The notes under the pieces are model-generated. The model did no database searches and was not told the DNA's origin. It saw nothing but the letters and a program-made list of their open reading frames with translations. DNA of 34,540 nucleotides, taken from assembly GCF_002920535.1 (NCBI RefSeq), contig NZ_PQSS01000076.1, positions 1 through 34,540 on the forward strand, read 5' to 3'. The position numbers were made by a program, and so were the translations under genes. This document shows positions 23,827 to 30,257 of this stretch, piece after piece. This DNA is from Streptomyces sp. Ru71. GTDB lineage: Bacteria > Actinomycetota > Actinomycetes > Streptomycetales > Streptomycetaceae. Numbering within the stretch: the first letter of the stretch is position 1; each line of letters opens with the position of its first letter.

Positions 23827-24245
23827 TTGCCGTTGAAGCCAAGGAATGCGCGGCTCCCCACACCCCGCCCGTACGGCCGGCCGCACCGAGTGCGAGACCG
23901 GACGGGCGAGGGAGGCAACCGGCCGCAGCGCTAGCCGCTGCGACGGGAGGAAGAGAGTGGACCGGACCTACTGGCGCTCGCCGACCGGTCCATTACGGCG
24001 GCGCACAAAACCTTCGTCGGCGAATTGAGATGCTCCTCAGTCGAAATCAGCAGGGATGAATCACTGCAAGGGGGACCACGTCCCCACCCTCCGGCCGTTG
24101 CTCGCGGTCACCGGGCCACCTCGCCAGTCGGGCCGAAGCCCTGTCCTCTGGCCTTATTGGGCGGTCTTGCAGCGTGTCCGCCCCTGCCGAATGAGCCGTT
24201 GCAGCTCGCTCGGTGCACACCTGCGATCGGCCGTGAGGCCACAAT

Positions 24246-24283
24246 CTGGTGCGCACCAGTAGAGTGCATCTGGTGCGCACCAG
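24246..24283. promoter_or_regulatory. Twin operator: two identical palindromes CTGGTGCGCACCAG
   Basis: Perfect 14-bp palindromes occur at 24246-24259 and 24270-24283, 24 bases apart. A 13-bp variant, TGGTGCGTACCAG, lies at 26402-26414 in front of the GntR-NUDIX gene. The pattern is that of a GntR-family operator shared by the regulated promoter and the repressor's own promoter, as for KorSA of pSAM2. Confidence 0.8.
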
Positions 24284-24370
24284 AGTCAAGGTGGTTCGCC
24301 GATTCGAGTGGCGATCGCCTTGCCGCGGTGCATCTCTAGGAGACCGTTCGGGGGAGGGCGTTCGGTAGCC

Positions 24371-24405
24371 AACAGGCCTTAACTCCCGTCCGGTTAACCC
24401 CTGTT
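24371..24405. promoter_or_regulatory. Imperfect inverted repeat upstream of the XRE-TPR gene
   Basis: AACAGGCCTTAAC (24371-24383) and GTTAACCCCTGTT (24393-24405) match as an inverted repeat at 11 of 13 positions around a nine-base centre. It lies 12 bases before the first possible start codon of the rightward regulator. It is a candidate autoregulatory site or promoter element for that gene. Confidence 0.5.
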
Positions 24406-24416
24406 GACCTGCACTA

Positions 24417-25601
24417 ATGTGCGGCATGCTGAGATCGTCAGTGACGGGAACGATCGCCGGACGGTGGCCTGTGAGTGCAGGACTTCGAGGAACGCGAACG
24501 GCGCGAGGCTGGTCTCAAGAGCGGCTGGTTCGCGAGATCGAGCAATACGCCCGACGCCACATCACCGATGTCGCGTCCACAGCGAGTTTGCGGGTGTACG
24601 TGTCCGAATGGGAGAACGGCAAGCGCAAGATCTCAGACCACTACGCGGCGATTCTGCGGCAGCTCCTCGGAGTTACGGATGCGGAGCTGAGGGGCACGCC
24701 TGCGGTCGCTGCGATGGCCGTGACGGACGGATACGACGACCTTCTCAATAGGATCGATTCGGCCAGTAGCGTCAGTGAGTCCATGGTGAAGGCGTTCAAC
24801 GACCAAACCGAACTGCTCCGCACCATGGACCGTCAGTTGGGCGCCGCCCACCTGATTGACCAGATGACGGGTCATCTGTCGGCACTCGAAGACGCGCTGA
24901 ACTTCGCCGTCCTGCCCAACGCTCGTCGGCCGGTGGCGCTCGCGCTCGCTGGTGCGTCGACCCTGGCAGCCTGGCAGGCCATCGACGCCGGCGCGGTCGA
25001 GCGCGCATGGCGGCACTACGAACTCGCGAAGCGGGCCGCGCGCGACGCAGAGGCGCCGATGTACCTAGCGCACGCCATGGGTGAGCAGGCATACGTGCTG
25101 TGCGAGGCTGGTCGACCAGCGCTGGGCTTGGAATTGATCCGGGACGCGCAGAGGGTGCTAGGCCGAGATGGCTCGCCGCGGCTCTGGGCATGGCTCTATG
25201 CCGCTGAGGCAGAGCTCTGCGCTCACGCCGGCCTGGCGGACGAGTCCAGGCAGGCACTGGACGCTGCGATGGACAAGATTCCCCCGGGCCCGGAGGATCG
25301 GGACCCGGACATGCTGAGCATCTTTCTTAACGGTGCCCATCTGACCCGCTGGCGCGGCAACGTGCTCAGCCTGCTCGGTGACGACGACGCGGTGACCGAC
25401 TTGTACAGCGCTCTGGAACTAGCGGACCCGACCTTCGTCCGGGCCCGGGCGGGGATGCACGCGGACCTGGCCCACGCGCATCTCACCCGAGCGGAGTACG
25501 ACGACGCTCACGCCCACCTGCGGCAGGCGCGGTTACTGGCGAGCCGCACTGGTTCGGTGCGGCAGCGCCGTCGCATCGACCTCCTCAACGCCCGGCTGTG
25601 A
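24417..25601 (+). CDS. XRE-family HTH regulator with TPR-like C-terminal domain
   Basis: This is a 394-residue putative regulator. An XRE helix-turn-helix spans about residues 24-85 (GLRGTRTARGWSQERLVREIEQYA, then LRVYVSEWENGKRKISDHYAAILRQLLGV). The rest is a helical repeat domain with TPR-like units (for example ARAGMHADLAHAHLTRAEYDDAHAHLRQARLLA at the end). A TTA codon (25533-25535, residue 373) makes translation depend on the bldA tRNA in Streptomyces. The start is uncertain: ATG at 24417 or 24426 or GTG at 24471 are all in frame, and the transcript may be leaderless. By position opposite the transfer operon it may control replication or transfer. The end overlaps the convergent GntR-NUDIX gene by 17 bases. 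Confidence 0.78.
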   Translation: MCGMLRSSVTGTIAGRWPVSAGLRGTRTARGWSQERLVREIEQYARRHITDVASTASLRVYVSEWENGKRKISDHYAAILRQLLGVTDAELRGTPAVAAMAVTDGYDDLLNRIDSASSVSESMVKAFNDQTELLRTMDRQLGAAHLIDQMTGHLSALEDALNFAVLPNARRPVALALAGASTLAAWQAIDAGAVERAWRHYELAKRAARDAEAPMYLAHAMGEQAYVLCEAGRPALGLELIRDAQRVLGRDGSPRLWAWLYAAEAELCAHAGLADESRQALDAAMDKIPPGPEDRDPDMLSIFLNGAHLTRWRGNVLSLLGDDDAVTDLYSALELADPTFVRARAGMHADLAHAHLTRAEYDDAHAHLRQARLLASRTGSVRQRRRIDLLNARL

Positions 25602-26373
25602 CTCCCTGCCCGCGCCGGCTCGCCAGGATGTGCAGCAAGGCAACAAGGGTGCCTGACCCCATGAGCTCACCCCGAGACATAAGCCCAGGCACATCGGCAA
25701 GGGGAACCCACTCGATGTGCCCAGCTTCCTCAAGATCCGTGGGCTCACCGATCTTCTCGGCGCCGTGGCCTACGAAGATTTCGTGGGGCGAGTCGACCAT
25801 GCCCACCATCGGCTGGTAGGTCACAACGTGCTCCAGTGATTTCGGCCGCCAGCCAGTTTCCTCGACGACTTCGCGCATGGCGGTGTCCGCCGGGTCTTCA
25901 CCCTGATCCACGATGCCGCCGGGGAGCTCCCAGCCGAACTGCTTGGGGACGAACCGATACCGCCACATCATGAGGACGCGGTCCTGGTCATCCAGGACGG
26001 CAGCCACGGCTACGTGGTGCAGCTTCACGACATGGTGCTCGAACGGCTCCATGCCCGGGGGCTGCACATCCCACATCTGCAGTTTGACCCACCTGTTGTC
26101 GTAGAGGTCGCGCTCACCATGGATGCGCCATGGCTCCAGCCCCTCCGGCGGCTCGACGCTGACGGCGCGCGGCACCCGGTAGGCGCTTCGGCCTCGGACC
26201 TCCAACGCCCCCTCAGCCACGAGACGCGCGAGTACCTGTCGAAGCGCCGTCCGTCCGATGCCCAGTTCTTCAACCAGCGCACGCTCTGAAGGGAACTTAT
26301 TACCGGCGGTGTACTCGCCGGCGGCGAGCCGCGCGCGAAGCGTCTCGTAGACCTTGCTCGTCTTTGGTCCCAT
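25585..26373 (-). CDS. GntR-type repressor fused to a NUDIX hydrolase domain (KorSA/Pif-like)
   Basis: The 262-residue protein joins a GntR winged helix (residues 5-68, with FPSERALVEELGIGRTALRQVLARLVAEGALEVR) to a NUDIX domain (about 85-250). The NUDIX box at 153-175 is complete: Gly153, Glu159, then REVVEETGW. In pSAM2 the GntR repressor KorSA controls transfer genes and the NUDIX protein Pif gives transfer immunity. Here both activities are in one chain. ATG at 26373 is chosen because the operator-like TGGTGCGTACCAG lies 29 bases upstream. The longer frame to 26433 would bury that site in the coding sequence. It probably represses the twin-palindrome promoter and itself. Confidence 0.85.
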   Translation of the reverse strand: MGPKTSKVYETLRARLAAGEYTAGNKFPSERALVEELGIGRTALRQVLARLVAEGALEVRGRSAYRVPRAVSVEPPEGLEPWRIHGERDLYDNRWVKLQMWDVQPPGMEPFEHHVVKLHHVAVAAVLDDQDRVLMMWRYRFVPKQFGWELPGGIVDQGEDPADTAMREVVEETGWRPKSLEHVVTYQPMVGMVDSPHEIFVGHGAEKIGEPTDLEEAGHIEWVPLADVPGLMSRGELMGSGTLVALLHILASRRGQGVTAGR

Positions 26374-26401
26374 CCGTCGGAGCACTCTCCGTTCAGCAGT
26401 G

Positions 26402-26414
26402 TGGTGCGTACCAG
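26402..26414. promoter_or_regulatory. Operator-like palindrome in the GntR-NUDIX promoter
   Basis: TGGTGCGTACCAG matches the core of the twin palindromes at 24246 and 24270 with one base change that breaks the perfect symmetry. It is 29 bases upstream of the GntR-NUDIX ATG, the right place for autorepression with lower affinity. Confidence 0.7.
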
Positions 26415-26445
26415 CGTAGCCGGGGTGAGCCACGCAGGAGCGGGG

Positions 26446-28047
26446 TCATGCGCCAAGCAGCAGCATCCTGCCCCGCTCTCCTGAACTGCCGACTGCAAGC
26501 AGATGCGGCTTCTCGTACAGGAGACGAAGACATTGGATGGAAATGTCAACGGCGCGCATCATTTGGTCTACTGAGTCTCTAGGGCTCGGCTCCTTAGCCC
26601 CATGCACAAGCTTGCTTCGAGTGCCATACATAGCTTTGACTTCGTCGAACAGCTTCTTTCGCGCTGCTGGGTCGCTCGGTTCCATCAGGTGCGCAATCGC
26701 CCCTGACACACGGAAGCTTACCTCTCCTTCTCCTGTGCCGAACATATTTTCCCAGCAAATCACTGCATCGATGAAACTGTCCAACGGATCAAGCCGTCGT
26801 GAAACAGCGGAGAGTAGCCGACGCATTGTCATGTCTAGGCTTAGCGGGTGCTCCGCAACCTTTGAGGCCCAGAATTCGATGGACGCTGCTGATTCACGGT
26901 CGACGGGAGTCGTTCCGAAGGTAGAAACGGGGTACTTATAAGGGCTCATTCCAGCGCTCATGCCGAGAGTGGCCGGATTGTGAACCGCGGTTGCCATTTC
27001 CACAGGGGCAATGTACTGGCCAGGTGCCGAAGCGAGGAGCATCGTGAGACAGGCGAGGTCAATAGTTCTTCGGAACTCTCGCGAGAACTTTTCGAACCGC
27101 GGTCGGTTCTGTTCAAATCGGCGCATGAAAGAGTCATCGTCGGCCTGGATCGGGTTGAAGGGTGACACGCTAAGCAACTGAAGATTTACCTCAACCTCCA
27201 GCACGGCCACCACGTTCTCGGCACCCATCAACAATTCGATGTCGCGCACTGTAGGCAGTCGTAGCAAACCGCCTTTGAATTCCAGCCTGTCGACGCCAAC
27301 CAGTTCTAGGGATGCTAGGCCAATTAGTGCAGGCACTTTGGTCGCCTTTTTACTGGCAAGGCTGCGTACGTGCCGGAGAGCCCGGCGCACTCCATCAAAA
27401 TAATCATCGATGGTCGATGTCTCTGCGAGCTTGATGGCGCCGCTACGCAGAAGGGCTGCTGGGAGCATCCCCAATTGCATCGTGCCACTTGTACCATTGG
27501 ACCATACAGCGGTGGACTGAATCTCCATTCCGTCCCCCTCGTAGGTGCTTGCCTCCGGCGCCTCCGGAAACAGCCTACTGAGAGTGGGGTCTAGCAGGAT
27601 CTGCTTGGCGATTTCTTGGGATTGTGGGTGGCCGTAGAAAAGTGGCGAAGGTGCGTGAACGTTAGGCCTCGGTGCAGGCGGAAGCAAGAATTGGGGATAG
27701 GCTTCCACTGCAAGGGCAAGAAGCGCGTTCTCCACGGCATCGTCAGATCGCGACTGGGCCAAGTCGCCACCACAATGTGTACGCCACAGATTAGCCAAGC
27801 TGGCGCCAAGTTGAGAGGAGTACCCTACTCTTTGCGAAACGTGCAGATGAGTAATGAAAGGGTCTTGGTGCGCTTGGGCCTCAAGCACGATGTGCTGCAT
27901 CGCGCTGAGAACTTCCTGTTGTTTGTCACTGAGCTTGATCGTAGGTGAGAACTCGTTTGGAGCGAGGTTGAGGCAATGTTCGATGAACGGACCACCGAAG
28001 TGTTTTACGATTTCGTCCATCGACGCATTATAGAGCGGATATTGCAT
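26446..28047 (-). CDS. Large protein with C-terminal HEPN (Apea-like) domain, candidate defence effector
   Basis: The 533-residue protein is unrecognised over its first 400 residues, which look helical and soluble. The C-terminal 110 residues resemble an Apea-like HEPN domain: LDPLDSFIDAVICWENMFG, then YGTRSKLVHG, with the RX4H motif at Arg477 to His482, followed by a long helix. HEPN domains with this motif are often RNases in toxins and antiphage systems. ATG at 28047 has an ideal AGGAGG five bases ahead. In-frame starts at 28113 (555 aa) and TTG 28269 (607 aa) remain possible and would add an Arg-rich N-terminus. G+C is visibly lower than in the core element. It is downstream of, and parallel to, the nuclease gene, so the two may act together. 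Confidence 0.72.
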   Translation of the reverse strand: MQYPLYNASMDEIVKHFGGPFIEHCLNLAPNEFSPTIKLSDKQQEVLSAMQHIVLEAQAHQDPFITHLHVSQRVGYSSQLGASLANLWRTHCGGDLAQSRSDDAVENALLALAVEAYPQFLLPPAPRPNVHAPSPLFYGHPQSQEIAKQILLDPTLSRLFPEAPEASTYEGDGMEIQSTAVWSNGTSGTMQLGMLPAALLRSGAIKLAETSTIDDYFDGVRRALRHVRSLASKKATKVPALIGLASLELVGVDRLEFKGGLLRLPTVRDIELLMGAENVVAVLEVEVNLQLLSVSPFNPIQADDDSFMRRFEQNRPRFEKFSREFRRTIDLACLTMLLASAPGQYIAPVEMATAVHNPATLGMSAGMSPYKYPVSTFGTTPVDRESAASIEFWASKVAEHPLSLDMTMRRLLSAVSRRLDPLDSFIDAVICWENMFGTGEGEVSFRVSGAIAHLMEPSDPAARKKLFDEVKAMYGTRSKLVHGAKEPSPRDSVDQMMRAVDISIQCLRLLYEKPHLLAVGSSGERGRMLLLGA

Positions 28048-28308
28048 GAGGACCTCCTCAAGCGCACAGACTTCTGATCTGCGGCGCGCTCGAGGGCGTG
28101 GGCGCTTAGACATGGCTGCACCCCTGCGCGTAACACCCTGTGAGTCGGGAATTTGGCGCAGTGGGCGGTCCTGCCCCTTTTTATGGCGAGTGCCCGAGTT
28201 ACCACCCAGAGCTCTGCCGGCCGTCAGACGTGCAACAACTTCGCGCAAGTCTGTCATCAATTGCAGCAAATCGACTTTTGACTTGCAAAGAAATCCGAAC
28301 CGAACTTT

Positions 28309-29736
28309 TTATCGAAGTTTCGATGCTGACGCCTTGGGGCGAGCATCGATGAAGACTGGCTCGATGTCTACACCGTGTGCTCGTGACGTGGCCTTCGCGA
28401 GATCCTTTACCTGCTGACGAAAAAGGGGATCGAAATGCTTATCTTCGAAGCAGATGCACACAAAAAAGGCGCATTTCAGCTCCTCGGATTGCAGGTATTG
28501 CACGGTCTGCTTAGTCAGTCCATGCCAAAAGCCCGAATTGCTCGCCAGCTTCATTTCGATAAGCGCGCGAGCTTCCCAGTTTTGTACGAACTTGAAGTCG
28601 ACGGGCCCTCGACCTGCGTTTGCCTCGGAGGTGAGGTCGATCTTGTGTGCTCGGCAATAGTGGGATGCGGCAAATCGGAACAGTGACTGGCAGGCGCTTT
28701 CAGGGCGGAACTTGGTTTTGTCCCAGAGTAGTCTCCAACCGTCCGACTGCTCGATCCCATGGGCGTACGCCGCGATCAATGCGGCGATAAATTCACGGAA
28801 TTCGTCAGGTGTTGAAGGTGTGAATGATAGGGGATTCTCTGTGGCGAGGGACTTACCTAGCTCGTAGGTCTTCGTCCTTAGTAGCGGGTCATTTTCGATA
28901 TCATAGGGCTTCTTCTCGTCTGTCTCGCGCTCGCGCATGTATGCCTTGACGAGTTCTGGATTTTCTCTCGCCATACGGGCCTTCATCGCGGCCGGTACTC
29001 GCCATGCCAAGTCGAAGTTGAAATTAGCGCGAAGCGTTTCCGAGTCCTGCCGCCATGCCCAGTCCCAGAAGTCGTCGGCGCCGATGGTCAGCATCTCTCG
29101 GAGAAATCGTGCTGGCGTCAGCAGGATCGCCGACCCTGTATAGGGGTTGCGCGGAAGTTCGACGAACTCATCACGCCACTTAGCGTTCCGGTCGTCCCAG
29201 GATGAATGGCGCACACGAATTCGCTCGGTTGGTACTGAGTGACGCCTTGCTACTTCCTGAGTGTACGTTACGAAGTGCTTCTTCAGCACGTTGCACACCA
29301 TGTCGCTAATGCGATCGAGGCCCATTCCTTCCTGGAACAGAACCAGCTCTTCGATGTGTTCAACAGCTTCGATGTCGTGCCGCACCGCCACTTGGGCACT
29401 CGCTAGCATCGGGCGTTGTAGGCCTTTGCCTGAGCCTGATCCCTTCGGGCTCCCCTCCGTGACTCCCAAGCAAAACTCATCCGGCTCCGGGAAGAGAAGC
29501 AGAGACTTGGCCTTGGCCCAAGACGGAGTTTTCTCATCGCCTTTAGCGGCCTTGACCATCTTCAAGACCATGACGAAGAAATCGATCATGTCGTCATGTG
29601 CCCGCGCCCAGAACTCGTTGGCGTCGTCATAAATGAGAAAGGGGTCGACACATAGGTTGGTGTCGGCCAGCAGGAGCGGATCGAACCAGTCGTCCTCCGC
29701 CGTGCGAGTTACGTCAAAGGTCTCGCTGAAGCGCAC
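28309..29736 (-). CDS. PD-(D/E)XK nuclease-like protein, cargo gene next to attR
   Basis: I do not know a name for this 475-residue protein. Its C-terminal part has a PD-(D/E)XK arrangement: Glu371 in SEANAGRGPVDF, Asp380, then ALIEMKL with Glu394 and Lys396, then a QTVQYLQ helix (410-416) and a hydrophobic strand FFVCICF. The 300-residue N-terminal region is helical, acidic, with many aromatic residues (DDFWDWAWRQ), and may sense a target or partner. The GTG start at 29736 has GGGGGAGG five bases upstream. It is the first gene inside the right junction, transcribed leftward toward the HEPN gene, and lower in G+C than the rest. A restriction or abortive-infection role is inference. Confidence 0.72.
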   Translation of the reverse strand: MRFSETFDVTRTAEDDWFDPLLLADTNLCVDPFLIYDDANEFWARAHDDMIDFFVMVLKMVKAAKGDEKTPSWAKAKSLLLFPEPDEFCLGVTEGSPKGSGSGKGLQRPMLASAQVAVRHDIEAVEHIEELVLFQEGMGLDRISDMVCNVLKKHFVTYTQEVARRHSVPTERIRVRHSSWDDRNAKWRDEFVELPRNPYTGSAILLTPARFLREMLTIGADDFWDWAWRQDSETLRANFNFDLAWRVPAAMKARMARENPELVKAYMRERETDEKKPYDIENDPLLRTKTYELGKSLATENPLSFTPSTPDEFREFIAALIAAYAHGIEQSDGWRLLWDKTKFRPESACQSLFRFAASHYCRAHKIDLTSEANAGRGPVDFKFVQNWEARALIEMKLASNSGFWHGLTKQTVQYLQSEELKCAFFVCICFEDKHFDPLFRQQVKDLAKATSRAHGVDIEPVFIDARPKASASKLR

Positions 29737-30134
29737 TGGCCCTCCCCCAGGTCTGCCTCCCCATGCCGATCGATCATCGCACAGGAGTTACACAAAGTCA
29801 GCGGCGCGTCGCAAGACGCAAGGATGGGGCAGCAGAGCCGATCTTGGCCACGGTCGAACGTCCTGGTTAAGCCGCCGCGGGAGTGCTCCAGCTCGCGTTC
29901 TAGCGGTCTGTGTTGCGAGGCGATCCGGCGGCATCGCTCCGAAGCTGCCTCTCCGTACCACGCTCTGTAGGTAAGAGGCGGTGTCCGGACGTCCGTGGAA
30001 GGTGCATAGCCGAAGCGTTGACGGCGGTGGCTGGGCGGGCGCTGTGGACGTCACGCGGACGAACAACCGGCCCTCATGCATGCAGCGATGAGTATGAGCA
30101 GGTGAGGGCGCCTCCGAGACTCACGTCCTGTGGG
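29737..30134. other. 398-bp region between the nuclease gene and attR, no gene seen
   Basis: Long frames here are shadows without start signals or family resemblance. The segment should contain the promoter of the leftward cargo genes, but no clear -35/-10 pair could be chosen. Confidence 0.5.
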
Positions 30135-30193
30135 GACTGTAAATCTGCCGGCTCAGCCTTCCCAGGTTCGAATCCTGGCGCCGCCACACGGAA
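30135..30193. repeat. attR core (59-bp partial tRNA-Tyr copy)
   Basis: It is identical to 12428-12486. It carries the anticodon loop, variable arm, T arm and 3' acceptor strand of tRNA-Tyr but no 5' half, so it is not a functional tRNA. It marks the right end of the element and is followed by the chromosomal terminator. Confidence 0.93.
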
Positions 30194-30239
30194 CAAGGGG
30201 TCCGTGATCTGCTTACGCAGCAGGTCGCGGGCCCCTTGT
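30193..30239 (+). terminator. Ancestral chromosomal tRNA-Tyr terminator, now displaced
   Basis: A 20-bp stem pairs 30193-30212 with 30220-30239, with three positions that pair only as G-U in RNA. It is homologous to the perfect hairpin at 12487-12533. It also lies just past the 3' end of the leftward phosphatase gene and may terminate that transcript. Confidence 0.75.
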
Positions 30240-30257
30240 CGTTGTGCCGGCGGGGTG

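Larger units (their letters stand above)
23759..24416. promoter_or_regulatory. 658-bp control region between the transfer operon and the XRE-TPR gene
   Basis: No credible gene is seen on either strand. The region holds a strong hairpin (23797-23826), the twin palindromes (24246-24283), a 13-bp inverted repeat (24371-24405) next to the rightward gene, and possible promoter elements. On the minus strand TTGACT (24284-24289) precedes the palindromes and could be the -35 of the leftward transfer promoter, giving a leader of roughly 490 bases. The -10 is weak, so the promoter is tentative. Confidence 0.55.
12428..30193. mobile_element. SLP1-like actinomycete integrative and conjugative element, about 17.7 kb
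   Basis: The boundaries are the 59-bp direct repeats in and derived from tRNA-Tyr. Contents follow the usual order of these elements: tyrosine integrase and excisionase beside the tRNA, a prim-pol type replication module, a TraB/Spd intermycelial transfer module, GntR-NUDIX and XRE-TPR regulators, and cargo near the distal junction. SLP1 of Streptomyces coelicolor is known to integrate in a tRNA-Tyr gene and is about this size. Whether this element is SLP1 itself or a relative needs a sequence comparison. All core genes appear intact, so it may still be mobile. Confidence 0.93.

Noticed and set aside
24047..24427. A 126-codon minus-strand frame in the control region
   Set aside because: It covers the twin palindromes and the inverted repeat, and has no ribosome site and no recognisable protein features.
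26446..29736. Simple type II toxin-antitoxin pair (HEPN/MNT type)
   Set aside because: Both proteins are large (about 530 and 475 residues), and no small nucleotidyltransferase or antitoxin gene lies beside the HEPN gene.
30135..30187. Second tRNA-Tyr gene
   Set aside because: It has only the 3' part from the anticodon stem onward, with no 5' acceptor strand or D arm, so it is the att duplicate.
12428..30193. Prophage interpretation
   Set aside because: No capsid, portal, terminase, tail or lysis genes are seen. The transfer genes are TraB/Spd type.
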